A stretch of 13,964 nt of DNA, taken from positions 1 to 13,964 of the forward strand of contig DXHG01000019.1 of assembly GCA_019113455.1 (NCBI GenBank), read 5' to 3'. The translations under genes were made by a program, and so were the position numbers. The notes under the pieces are model-generated. The model saw nothing but the letters and a program-made list of their open reading frames with translations, was not told the origin of the DNA and ran no database searches. Below are positions 5,189 to 12,964 of the stretch, one piece after another. The DNA comes from Candidatus Treponema faecavium (lineage in GTDB: Bacteria; Spirochaetota; Spirochaetia; Treponematales; Treponemataceae). Numbering within the stretch: the first letter of the stretch is position 1; each line of letters opens with the position of its first letter.

Positions 5189-6522
5189 TAGCGGCTGAGC
5201 CAGTTTCCTTTTTTGTAGTAGAGCGCCATCATGACGGCGGCTGTTGTCCAAGTAAATAGATAACCTGAAAATACCGCGACAATGTTGTGAATGAGCGCCG
5301 TTATGATGGAAACCCAGATAATGCGCAGTACACAGTAGTTGCCGACCATGATGAGCATGGGCACGCGTGTTTCTCCCGCGCCGCGGATAATACCGCTGCA
5401 CACGTTTGAAAACGCGCAGAGTATGTAAAACGGCGCCATACAGTTAAGCATGATCTGTCCGTACTGGATAACGTCTGTGTCGCTGGTAAAGAATGCGAGC
5501 AGTCTTCTGCCGAAAATAACAATCAGCACAGACAGCAGCGCCGTTATAATTGCCGAAAACACGAACGACGTGCGGGCCGAGGTCTTAACGCGGTCCCACT
5601 TTTTAGCTCCGATATTCTGTCCGATAAATGTGGTGCTTGCAAGGCTGAGACTCATAAAGGGCAGGGTAACAAACGAGTCTATTTTTGTGCACGCGCTGTA
5701 TCCTGCCATTGCCGCTGCGCCGAACATGTTTATCTTTGACTGTACGATAACGTTTGAAAATGAAATAACCGACTGCTGAATACCGGCAGGGAGCCCTATC
5801 TTTATAATAGAAAAGAGATGTTTCTCGTGAATGTGCAGATCGCGCGGAATGAGGCGGTAACAGTCATTGCTGCGCATAAGGGCTGTAACGACGAGCGCCG
5901 CCGACAGTATCTCAGAAAAGACGGTTCCCAGCGCGACGCCGAATACGCCGAGTTTAAAAAAGAGCACGAATACAAAATCAAGGATAATATTGCAGACGCT
6001 TGCCGCGATTAAATAGTACAGCGGCCGTTTGGAGTCTCCGACGGCTCTGAGCAGTCCTGCGCCCATATTATATATCATGAGCGCGATAATGCCTAAGAAA
6101 AAGACACGCAGATACAGTATTGACGAACTTTGTACTTCCTGCGGTGTTCCCATAAGACGGATAATGACAGGCGTCAGCAGGATGCCTGCGGCGGTGAGGA
6201 TAATACCGCTGTATATCATTGCGAGCATACTGGTATGAACTACGTCATGGACAGCCTGCTTGTCCTTTGCGCCATAAAAGTGGGATATAAGCACGCCGGC
6301 TCCGGCGGCAATGCCCATAAAGAAGCCGATAATCATGTTTATGATAACGGTGCTTGAACCGACTGCCGCAAGTGCGTTCCGCCCTACGTAATTGCCGACA
6401 ATGATAGAGTCAACTGTATTGTATAACTGCTGGAACAGATTGCCGATAAGCAGCGGAACAGAAAAAAACAGCAGTTGTTTCCAGATAGTGCCTTCTGTAA
6501 TCGTGTTTGCGTGCTGTTGCAT
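5173..6522 (-). CDS. MATE family efflux transporter
   Basis: The 449-aa protein has the length and repeated hydrophobic pattern of a 12-helix MATE (NorM/DinF-like) antiporter, which exports cationic drugs or metabolites using Na+ or H+ gradients. Characteristic stretches are FSVPLLIGNLFQQLYNTVDS (20-39) and VGRNALAAVGSS (46-57), GLLRAVGDSKRP in the first half, and the counterpart GIIRGAGETRVP in the second half. The two halves are the two MATE repeats. AGGG (6529-6532 on the minus strand) lies 6 nt before the ATG. A promoter inside a 15-bp inverted repeat (6553-6592) precedes it, suggesting repressor control. The substrate cannot be told from sequence. The last 16 nt overlap the end of the convergent OmpA-domain gene. 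Confidence 0.93.
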   Translation of the reverse strand: MQQHANTITEGTIWKQLLFFSVPLLIGNLFQQLYNTVDSIIVGNYVGRNALAAVGSSTVIINMIIGFFMGIAAGAGVLISHFYGAKDKQAVHDVVHTSMLAMIYSGIILTAAGILLTPVIIRLMGTPQEVQSSSILYLRVFFLGIIALMIYNMGAGLLRAVGDSKRPLYYLIAASVCNIILDFVFVLFFKLGVFGVALGTVFSEILSAALVVTALMRSNDCYRLIPRDLHIHEKHLFSIIKIGLPAGIQQSVISFSNVIVQSKINMFGAAAMAGYSACTKIDSFVTLPFMSLSLASTTFIGQNIGAKKWDRVKTSARTSFVFSAIITALLSVLIVIFGRRLLAFFTSDTDVIQYGQIMLNCMAPFYILCAFSNVCSGIIRGAGETRVPMLIMVGNYCVLRIIWVSIITALIHNIVAVFSGYLFTWTTAAVMMALYYKKGNWLSRYHSDR

Positions 6523-6552
6523 AAACGACCCTGTTGTGTACTTTCTTGCATA

Positions 6553-6592
6553 AGCATACTGTATTGCACGGTTTGCGGCAATACAGTATGCT
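6553..6592 (-). promoter_or_regulatory. Promoter with embedded 15-bp inverted repeat upstream of the MATE gene (candidate operator)
   Basis: AGCATACTGTATTGC (6553-6567) and GCAATACAGTATGCT (6578-6592) are perfect reverse complements around a 10-nt centre. On the minus strand a promoter fits within it: TTGCCG (6581-6576) and TATGCT (6558-6553), 17 nt apart, each matching consensus at 4 of 6. The arms overlap the -35 and -10 boxes, as in repressor operators of efflux genes. No T tract follows, so a terminator is unlikely. The predicted transcript starts about 25 nt before the MATE start codon. The DNA-binding protein is not identified. Confidence 0.55.
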
Positions 6593-6651
6593 GCGCCCGG
6601 ATACGAACAGCGGCGCCGTTTATCTATACATCGCGCTGTCCTGCAGCTGTC

Positions 6652-6692
6652 AAAACCGGCGCATTGATTTTGTGTCAGGATGCGCCGGTTTT
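6652..6692. terminator. Bidirectional-looking intrinsic terminator after the 143-aa gene
   Basis: AAAACCGGCGCAT (6652-6664) and ATGCGCCGGTTTT (6680-6692) form a perfect 13-bp stem with a 15-nt loop. On the minus strand, the direction of the gene ending at 6703, the stem ends in TTTT; the same is true on the plus strand. It lies 10 nt past that stop codon and separates the gene from the MATE promoter downstream. Confidence 0.7.
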
Positions 6693-6702
6693 ATGCGTGC
6701 TC

Positions 6703-7134
6703 TTAGTTTTTTTCAGGCGCCGTTGATTCTTCCTGCGTCTGCGTGTCTTGCTGTATTTCCGGCTGCTGCACAATGTCGTCGTCTTTTAGTTCTATGTAAT
6801 AGGGATAAAAAGCGTGCCCTCTGCCCTGGATTGGACCGTTTGTAAGGCCGCACGCGGTCATAACCATGAGAAAAAACGGCGCGTTGCAGCTGTGCCCGCT
6901 CTTTTGCGAGGTGTATATTTCAGGCAGAAATTTGCGCAGATCGCCGGTAGAAACCGTTTTGCCTTTAAATGCCTGATAAGTCTGCCGCATTGCTGAAAAG
7001 GGATAGTTGATTTCGCTTTTGCCGCGTCTGTATACGATTTTGTCAGGCGTGATGGCAACGATAATAGAAACGCCGCGCTGCGGATTTGGCATTATGTCAC
7101 CAACTCGGATACATCGGGATACAATGTTGTACAT
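6703..7134 (-). CDS. Hypothetical protein, 143 aa
   Basis: I do not recognise this family. I start at ATG 7134-7132 because AGGAG (7141-7145 on the minus strand) lies 6 nt upstream; an in-frame TTG at 7164 would add 10 residues and place that Shine-Dalgarno inside the gene. There is no signal peptide or membrane helix, so it is probably cytosolic. Residues 1-50 (VGDIMPNPQRGVSIIVAITP, then DKIVYRRGKSEI) read as alternating short beta strands like a small beta-barrel. Residues 50-117 look mixed, with GHSCNAPFFLMVMTACGLTN (80-99) as the most distinctive stretch. The last 25 residues are an acidic, Gln-rich tail that is likely disordered. It is a single-gene unit with its own terminator. The well-placed Shine-Dalgarno and terminator argue that it is a real gene. 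Confidence 0.75.
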   Translation of the reverse strand: MYNIVSRCIRVGDIMPNPQRGVSIIVAITPDKIVYRRGKSEINYPFSAMRQTYQAFKGKTVSTGDLRKFLPEIYTSQKSGHSCNAPFFLMVMTACGLTNGPIQGRGHAFYPYYIELKDDDIVQQPEIQQDTQTQEESTAPEKN

Positions 7135-7463
7135 ACTGAGCTCCTGTAATACATATGTTTTCAAGTTTGTAGCGGATAGCCTGTATCACGGTGAATAAGT
7201 ATACACTATTCTGAATGTTTTTTATAGATATTATTCAATATATGTAGGTTTTTGGTATAAAAGATATGAGGCAGGATGCCGCACCGCATACAAAGGCACT
7301 ATATACAAGTATATAACAGAATTGTATCAGTGTGGACAATCACTTGCTTGTATCCGATCCGGTGAATAAATAAAATACACTTGGTTCGGTATATAGTGTG
7401 CGGGTACTGGCTGATATATTTTAAATACGATATGTTATTACTAAATGTAGATGGTGGTCATAC
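7135..7463. other. AT-rich divergent intergenic region with a direct repeat
   Basis: This stretch contains no gene. It is clearly more AT-rich than the flanking coding sequence and must carry promoters for the minus-strand 143-aa gene and the plus-strand signalling gene. I could not place either promoter convincingly; TATACT read on the minus strand at about 7199-7204 is one isolated -10 candidate. A direct repeat is present: TGTATCACGGTGAATAAG and on to ACACT (7182-7207), and TGTATCCGATCCGGTGAATA and on to ACACT (7349-7381). The shared parts are TGTATC, CGGTGAATAA and TACACT. Confidence 0.55.
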
Positions 7464-10400
7464 ATGCTGCTCAGTTCTGATAACGGCCGAATGGTGCAGG
7501 CGTATCGCGAAATTGTAAGTTTTTGCAATGAAAATCAGGACGACTATTTTTTTCTGATTGATATACCGTCAGGCAACATGTATTTTTTTGGCAATATGGC
7601 AAAAAAATACGCGGTGCTGCAGTCAGGCAGGGAATTCTGTCTGAGCGACGAGTGGTTCCGTATCGTGTATCCGCTCGATATACCGATGCTGCATGACGAT
7701 CTAGCGTCAATCCAAAGCGGTTCGCTTACAGTATATGATAAAGAATTCCGACTGATCAATAAAAAAGGGGAAATTGTCTGGGTAACCTGCCGCGGAAAAG
7801 TGCTGTTTGACGATGCGGGCTCGCCGGAACTGTTTGTCGGGCGGATGTCGGATAATGCACTAAAAAGCAAAACCGACGTGCTGACCGGCACGTTCCGTAT
7901 GGAAGGGCTGCAGGAAGAAATAGCGGCGATACTGAAAAATAATATTCCCGGGTATCTGCTGCTGATCGGCATAGACAATCTGAAAGAAATCAATCTAAAA
8001 AACGGCAGAGAGTACGGCGATGAGATTCTCAAGCGCACAGCGGAATCGATAGAATACGCGGTAAACGGTATTTTCCGCGTGTATCGTTCTGTCGGCGACT
8101 GTTTTGCGGTCAATGCTATCTATGCCGACGGCATTGAAGTACAGAATATCTTTACACGCATACAAAGCCGGCTGAAAGGATACTGCACGGTTTCCGCCGC
8201 CGGCGTGCCGTTTCATATCTACAAAGTGCCTGCCGCAGACACACTGTACCAGTACGCTGAAAACACGCTCAATACAGCAAAACACGGCGGAAAGAACACG
8301 CTGCTGTTTTTTTCCGCAGAGGATTACGAAAAAGATATTGCGACGCTGCAGCTTCAGGAGGAACTGAAAGCGAGCATAGAAAACGGATTTGCAGGCTTTT
8401 CGCTCTATTATCAGCCGCAGGTTGAAATAACAACATACCGGCTGTATGGAGCGGAAGCGCTGCTGCGCTACCGTTCTCCGGTTAAAGGCCCGATTTCTCC
8501 TGCACAGTGTATTCCCATTCTTGAACACACGCGGCTTTTGTGTCCGCTAGGGATGTGGATACTGGAGACAGCGCTGAAGCAGTGCGCCGTATGGCGGCAG
8601 ACAATTCCTGATTTTCATATCAGTGTAAATATGTCGTATATACAGCTGCAGGAAGAAGGTATTGCAGAAAAAGTGCTTGAAGCGGTGCGCGCCAGCGGCG
8701 TGCCGTCTCAGGCGCTTACGATAGAGCTGACCGAAAGTATGCAGTTGTTTGATTTTCCTGCAATCAACACTATTTTTCAGCAATGGAAAAAAGCTGGAAT
8801 ACGGATTTCGATCGATGATTTCGGTACGGGGTATTCCAGTTTCAGCAGACTGAAACTGATGGATATAAACGAAATAAAAATTGATCGGATGTTTGTAAAC
8901 AGTATACAGAACAGCGCATACAATCATCGCCTGCTGTCTAATCTGCTTGAATTTGCCGATGACAACCAAATTACCGTCTGCTGTGAAGGTATTGAAACAG
9001 AAGAAGAACTTGCCGTGCTTGAAAAACTGCGCCCGTCGCTGCTGCAGGGCTTTTTGTTTTCAAAACCGTGCGACGCTGCGGTATTTGAGAGTCTGTATAT
9101 CGATACCGCGAGCGAGTCGTTCAGGAGCCGCAGCGAACACGAGCAGATGCTCCGCGATAAATTCAGTGTGGAAAAGGACAGCGGCGTTCTCGGTTTGACG
9201 GAAGATGATATCGCCGTGCATATGCTGCGCGCGACAAACGACGTGTATTACCTGCGCGATACGGCAACATACGAACTGTATTTTTTGAACAGGGCGGGAC
9301 AGAAATTGTTCGGCCTGCGCGATTTCAAAGGCAAACGGTGCTATGAGGCGCTGTACGGCAGAACCGAACCGTGTGAAATATGCACACGCGCGGCGCAGGA
9401 ACTGCATGATTTCTGCATTTGGAATTTTAGGAACGAATACTGCGGACAAAACTTTATCTTTAAAGGCAGCGCTTTTTCATATAATGACAAACCGATGTTT
9501 GCAGGCATATTATTCGGCGGAACAAAGTATGAACTGCTGAGCCCGCAGACACGTGATCGCGTTCGTCTGGCGGAAACAGCGGTAAAGGATATGCGCCGCA
9601 TCGCGGCATTTACGGATATTTCGGAATCCGTACAGGAAGCGCTGCGGACGCTTGGTGAATTCTATCAGGCAGACCATGCGTATATGATTGAATTTACGAA
9701 AGATGCCGTACAGAGCCTCTTCCGCAGCAATGAGTGGTACCGGGGTGGGACGCGTGTGCAGCCGGATAAAAAAACGGAAGTTCCGCGCGAGATTTTGCTG
9801 CGCTGGCTGTCGCTGTTTAAGCAGAATAAGTCTGTTATTATTCTGAATGTATCGGAATTAAAGGAGACGTATCCGTTTGAGTGGCAGATACTCAGTATGC
9901 GGGGTATTGCCAATTTAATCGCAACGCCTATGTATTCAGGCGGTCAGCTGCTCGCGTTTATCTGCATAGACAATCCGAAAAGCGCCATGCAGGATGACTC
10001 AATGATGCAGATAACGGCGGCGTTCCTGCTTGTGCGCCTGCGGCAGCGATACAACGAACTGCGTTATCAGCGGCTGCTGTCTGAAAAATCAAGCAGTATC
10101 CTGCGGCTGACCGGTATCGGGCTGTGGCAGCTTGAATTAAATGAGGAACGCCGGCAGTACGCGCTTATCTGCGATGATACGCTTTTGTCGCTGCTTGGTA
10201 TTACGGATGTGTTTTCAGGCGAGGCTTGTTACCGGTTCTGGTACGCGCGGATTGGCGACGGCTACTATTCCTACGTAACGCAGGCAATGCAGGCCATGAT
10301 GGATTCGCAGAAAACGGTTGAGCTTATGTATACGTGGAAACACCCTGCAGCAGGCGATGTGCAGATACGCTGTATCGGTTCCCGCGCGGCTGACCAGGGC

Positions 10401-10841
10401 GATATGATATGCCTGCAGGGGCAGATGGAGATTGTCAGCGGCATGACGCGCCTGTCTCCTGTGTTTGACTATCAGCTGCCTGATATTTTTGAATTCAATG
10501 AATCGAGCAAAACTATTTTTTTTCATTCAAATCGAACGCTGATTGCCGGAGAAGAGCTGCGTGAAGAACATTTCCCGGATTGCTGGATACAGAGCGGCAT
10601 TGTGCATGAGCAATGCGCGGTTATGTTCAGGCGCTTTTTTTCCCGTATCCGGTTAAAGAAAGACTCAGAGATGCCGCGGATTCTGCTGAAAACAAAAAAC
10701 GGTTCATATGCGTACTTCCGCTTGTCGCTCCGGCATCTCGGATTTGAAGCGCGCGATTTGGACGCTGTTATTATCAAGATTGAGCGCTGGCACAAACAAC
10801 CTGCAGTGAAGGCGTCATGCAGCGGAAATTGCCAGGTATAA
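7464..10841 (+). CDS. Multidomain c-di-GMP phosphodiesterase: PAS, degenerate GGDEF, EAL, PAS, GAF, PAS-like
   Basis: This 1125-aa soluble protein has no membrane helix. Residues about 20-130 form a PAS/PAC domain (YDKEFRLINKKGEIVWVTCR at 91-110). Residues 137-285 are a GGDEF domain whose signature is SVGDCF (209-214), so cyclase activity is probably lost. The EAL domain (about 297-545) keeps EAL (331-333), Asn389, ELTES (421-425), DDFGTGYSS (451-459), Lys472, Glu508 in CEGIE and Gln528 in LQGFLF. These are the metal and catalytic residues of active c-di-GMP phosphodiesterases. Next come a PAS-like domain with CYEALYGRTEPCEIC (626-640), a GAF-like domain (about 708-865) and two further PAS-like segments (about 880-995 and 1000-1110). 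GGTGG (7453-7457) is 6 nt before the ATG. It probably hydrolyses c-di-GMP in response to cytosolic signals. The later domain calls are from pattern only. Confidence 0.9.
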   Translation: MLLSSDNGRMVQAYREIVSFCNENQDDYFFLIDIPSGNMYFFGNMAKKYAVLQSGREFCLSDEWFRIVYPLDIPMLHDDLASIQSGSLTVYDKEFRLINKKGEIVWVTCRGKVLFDDAGSPELFVGRMSDNALKSKTDVLTGTFRMEGLQEEIAAILKNNIPGYLLLIGIDNLKEINLKNGREYGDEILKRTAESIEYAVNGIFRVYRSVGDCFAVNAIYADGIEVQNIFTRIQSRLKGYCTVSAAGVPFHIYKVPAADTLYQYAENTLNTAKHGGKNTLLFFSAEDYEKDIATLQLQEELKASIENGFAGFSLYYQPQVEITTYRLYGAEALLRYRSPVKGPISPAQCIPILEHTRLLCPLGMWILETALKQCAVWRQTIPDFHISVNMSYIQLQEEGIAEKVLEAVRASGVPSQALTIELTESMQLFDFPAINTIFQQWKKAGIRISIDDFGTGYSSFSRLKLMDINEIKIDRMFVNSIQNSAYNHRLLSNLLEFADDNQITVCCEGIETEEELAVLEKLRPSLLQGFLFSKPCDAAVFESLYIDTASESFRSRSEHEQMLRDKFSVEKDSGVLGLTEDDIAVHMLRATNDVYYLRDTATYELYFLNRAGQKLFGLRDFKGKRCYEALYGRTEPCEICTRAAQELHDFCIWNFRNEYCGQNFIFKGSAFSYNDKPMFAGILFGGTKYELLSPQTRDRVRLAETAVKDMRRIAAFTDISESVQEALRTLGEFYQADHAYMIEFTKDAVQSLFRSNEWYRGGTRVQPDKKTEVPREILLRWLSLFKQNKSVIILNVSELKETYPFEWQILSMRGIANLIATPMYSGGQLLAFICIDNPKSAMQDDSMMQITAAFLLVRLRQRYNELRYQRLLSEKSSSILRLTGIGLWQLELNEERRQYALICDDTLLSLLGITDVFSGEACYRFWYARIGDGYYSYVTQAMQAMMDSQKTVELMYTWKHPAAGDVQIRCIGSRAADQGDMICLQGQMEIVSGMTRLSPVFDYQLPDIFEFNESSKTIFFHSNRTLIAGEELREEHFPDCWIQSGIVHEQCAVMFRRFFSRIRLKKDSEMPRILLKTKNGSYAYFRLSLRHLGFEARDLDAVIIKIERWHKQPAVKASCSGNCQV

Positions 10842-10874
10842 AAAAAGGCTGATTCCCGATTGCCGGAATCAGCC
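10840..10874 (-). terminator. Intrinsic terminator of tRNA-Pro
   Basis: GGCTGATTCC (10847-10856) and GGAATCAGCC (10865-10874) form a 10-bp stem with an 8-nt loop. On the minus strand the stem is followed by seven T (10846-10840). It lies only a few bases past the 3' end of the tRNA. The T run overlaps the stop codon of the convergent signalling gene. Confidence 0.85.
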
Positions 10875-10877
10875 ATA

Positions 10878-10951
10878 TCGGGCAACCCGGATTTGAACCG
10901 GGGACCCCAAGTCCCCCAGACTTGTACGCTAACCAACTGCGCTATTGCCCG
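10878..10951 (-). tRNA. tRNA-Pro (anticodon GGG)
   Basis: Read on the minus strand, the cloverleaf is complete. The acceptor arm is CGGGCAA/TTGCCCG with discriminator A (10878), and the D arm is GCGC/GCGT. The anticodon arm is CAAGT/ACTTG with loop CTGGGGG, giving anticodon GGG at 10917-10915 followed by G37. The T arm is CCCGG/CCGGG with loop TTCAAAT. The C1-G72 pair and A73 fit bacterial tRNA-Pro. The 3' CCA is not encoded (the bases after the discriminator are TA), so it must be added enzymatically. It decodes CCC and CCU. It has its own promoter and terminator and is a single-gene unit. Confidence 0.96.
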
Positions 10952-10972
10952 TGTATATAGTAAGTGTTACAG

Positions 10973-11001
10973 ACTATAGCGTATCGCGGCTAAATAGTCA
11001 A
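10973..11001 (-). promoter_or_regulatory. Promoter of tRNA-Pro
   Basis: On the minus strand TTGACT (11001-10996) and TATAGT (10978-10973) are separated by exactly 17 nt. Each matches consensus at 5 of 6. Transcription would begin about 15 nt before the mature tRNA 5' end. The -35 box forms one arm of a 7-bp dyad (GTCAAGG at 10997-11003, CCTTGAC at 11009-11015) whose other arm holds a TTGACA on the plus strand. Confidence 0.75.
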
Positions 11002-11035
11002 GGTCTTGCCTTGACAGCTCAGCGCCGCGTCATTA

Positions 11036-11063
11036 TTGACAATCTGTTAAGTGTTTTTATACT
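11036..11063 (+). promoter_or_regulatory. Promoter of cimA
   Basis: A perfect TTGACA (11036-11041) is followed after 16 nt by TATACT (11058-11063), which matches the -10 consensus at 5 of 6. The predicted start near 11070 gives a leader of about 30 nt that includes AAGGAG (11087-11092). A second, weaker option is TTGACA at 11011-11016 with TATTGA 17 nt later. Confidence 0.65.
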
Positions 11064-11102
11064 ATTTTAACGCATTTTTATGGGACAAGGAGTCGGTTGT
11101 TT

Positions 11103-12704
11103 ATGGACACATCACGGATAACGATACTGGATTCAACGCTTCGCGATGGGGCCCAGGGCGGCGGCATTAGTTTTTCGGTGCAGGACAAACTGCACATCGT
11201 GCAGACGCTTGACGAGCTCGGCGTTTCATATATAGAAGCGGGCAATCCTGGTTCCAACCCGAAAGATCTTGAGTTTTTTCAGGCTGTTCAAAAACTTTCG
11301 CTTTCACACGCGCAGGTGGCGGCGTTCGGTTCCACGCGGCGCAAAGATATTTCGTGCGCGGAAGACGCCAATTTGCAGAGCCTGCTTGCCGCAGATACCG
11401 AAACGGTTGTTGTGTTCGGAAAAACGTGGGATTTTCATGTAACCGATATTCTGCACACATCGCTTAAAGAGAATCTGACAATGATACGCGACACGGTGCG
11501 GTTTTTGAAAGATGCGGGCCGCACAGTTATCTATGACGCGGAGCATTTTTTTGACGCGTATAAGGCAAACTCAGACTACGCGATGCAGACGCTTGAGGCG
11601 GCGGCCGACGGCGGTGCGTGCGTGCTGTGCCTGTGCGAGACAAACGGCGGAATGCTTCCGCTCGACGTACGCAATATGACGGAGGCGGTGGTGCGCAGGT
11701 TCGGCAGCACGGTGCAGGTGGGCATACACACGCACAATGACGGCGGGCTCGCGGTTGCCAACTCGCTGCTCGCGGTGGAAGGCGGCGCGCTGCACGTACA
11801 GGGCACGATACTGGGATTCGGAGAGCGAACCGGCAACGCTAATTTATCTACTATTATTGCTGACCTTGAATTGAAGATGCAGCGCCGCTGTCTGCCTGAC
11901 GGCAAACTTGCGGAACTCGCGCCGCTGTGCCGCCGCGTTGCAGAAATAGCGAACATCACGCTTGACGCCGGTATGCCGTATGTGGGCGCAAGCGCGTTCG
12001 CGCATAAAGCCGGTATGCACATCGATGCGGTTACTAAAAATCCCGCTGCGTATGAGCATGTCGCGCCTGAACTTGTCGGAAACGACCGCACGTTCCTGAT
12101 GAGCGAGGTTGCCGGCCGCTCGACAATTCTTGAAAAGATACGCAGGTTTGATGCCTCCGTAACAAAAAACAGCAAGATTGTGGGCGAAATTGTAAACCGC
12201 ATCAAGAAACTGGAACACGACGGGTATCAGTTTGAAGGCGCGGAAGGCAGTTTTGAGCTTTTGGTGCGCAAGAGCATCGGCAAGTATCAGCCGTTCTTTC
12301 AGCTGCATTATTACAAAACGCTCGGGGAGCGCCCGTGCCTCGATGAAGATCTGTGTTCGTTTGCGCAGCTTAAAATAGAAGTTGACGGGCAGCTTGAAGT
12401 AACCGCCGGAGAAGGCGACGGACCGGTGCACGCGCTCGACGTGGCGCTGCGCAAGGCGCTGGAACGCTTTTATCCGAGCGTTTCACAGATCAGGCTTACG
12501 GACTATAAAGTGCGCGTGCTCGGCTCTTCGTCGGCAACGGCGTCAAAAGTGCGCGTGCTTATTGAAAGCACCGACGGGCGCGATTCCTGGGCGACTGTCG
12601 GTGTTTCAGCCGATATCGTGGAAGCATCGTGGCTTGCGCTTGTCGATTCGTTTGAGTACAAGCTGATAAAAGATCTGGAACGCCGCTACCGCAGCTTTCT
12701 GTAA
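11103..12704 (+). CDS. cimA: (R)-citramalate synthase
   Basis: The 533-aa protein belongs to the LeuA/CimA family and most resembles CimA, which condenses pyruvate and acetyl-CoA to (R)-citramalate, the first step of the threonine-independent isoleucine route. The catalytic TIM barrel shows ILDSTLRDGAQGG (8-20), HTHND (209-213, metal-binding His pair) and GFGERTGNANLS (238-249). The C-terminal regulatory (LeuA dimer) domain spans about 393-528 and is the expected site of isoleucine feedback. The opening LDSTLRDGAQGGGISFS and overall length fit CimA better than 2-isopropylmalate synthase, but substrate choice cannot be proven by eye; homocitrate synthase is less likely. I start at ATG 11103; an in-frame TTG at 11097 would add two residues but sits only 4 nt from AAGGAG. 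leuB follows 359 nt downstream. Confidence 0.9.
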   Translation: MDTSRITILDSTLRDGAQGGGISFSVQDKLHIVQTLDELGVSYIEAGNPGSNPKDLEFFQAVQKLSLSHAQVAAFGSTRRKDISCAEDANLQSLLAADTETVVVFGKTWDFHVTDILHTSLKENLTMIRDTVRFLKDAGRTVIYDAEHFFDAYKANSDYAMQTLEAAADGGACVLCLCETNGGMLPLDVRNMTEAVVRRFGSTVQVGIHTHNDGGLAVANSLLAVEGGALHVQGTILGFGERTGNANLSTIIADLELKMQRRCLPDGKLAELAPLCRRVAEIANITLDAGMPYVGASAFAHKAGMHIDAVTKNPAAYEHVAPELVGNDRTFLMSEVAGRSTILEKIRRFDASVTKNSKIVGEIVNRIKKLEHDGYQFEGAEGSFELLVRKSIGKYQPFFQLHYYKTLGERPCLDEDLCSFAQLKIEVDGQLEVTAGEGDGPVHALDVALRKALERFYPSVSQIRLTDYKVRVLGSSSATASKVRVLIESTDGRDSWATVGVSADIVEASWLALVDSFEYKLIKDLERRYRSFL

Positions 12705-12844
12705 GCACTCAACGTTTTGAAACTGCCCGTCAATCGTGCGGTTATAAATCCGCCGTGCCGCGGTTCAGCTATCAGTCTTACGGCAGACAGCTGACCTGTG
12801 CTTGGAGCGCAGCGACAAGCCCAGCCCTCAGGTTTGCCGCTAGA

Positions 12845-12918
12845 ATAAGAAAGAAAACGCGCACATGCAAACGCAGAAATCAAAACGCAGCAGCCCTGCA
12901 AAAAACGTGCGCGTGTGC
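12845..12918. repeat. Degenerate intergenic repeat, copy B
   Basis: This is the counterpart of 3441-3515 in the same orientation. It begins ATAAGAA and has the exact 11-mer TGCAAACGCAG at 12866-12876, then CGCAG, CTGCAAA and TGCGCGTG. A related TGCGAACGCA follows at 12916. CGCGCAC (12858-12864) could pair with GTGCGCG (about 12907-12913). Confidence 0.45.
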
Positions 12919-12964
12919 GAACGCAAAAACACTCCCGCGGGGGAACCCCTCAAAGAAAATCTCC

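Noticed and set aside
10878..10951. Integration of a mobile element at the tRNA-Pro gene
   Set aside because: No integrase and no repeat of the tRNA 3' end was found in the window; the terminator follows directly.
11576..12431. Long minus-strand frames opposite cimA
   Set aside because: They are antisense to a conserved enzyme and have no start signals or motifs; both are shadow frames.
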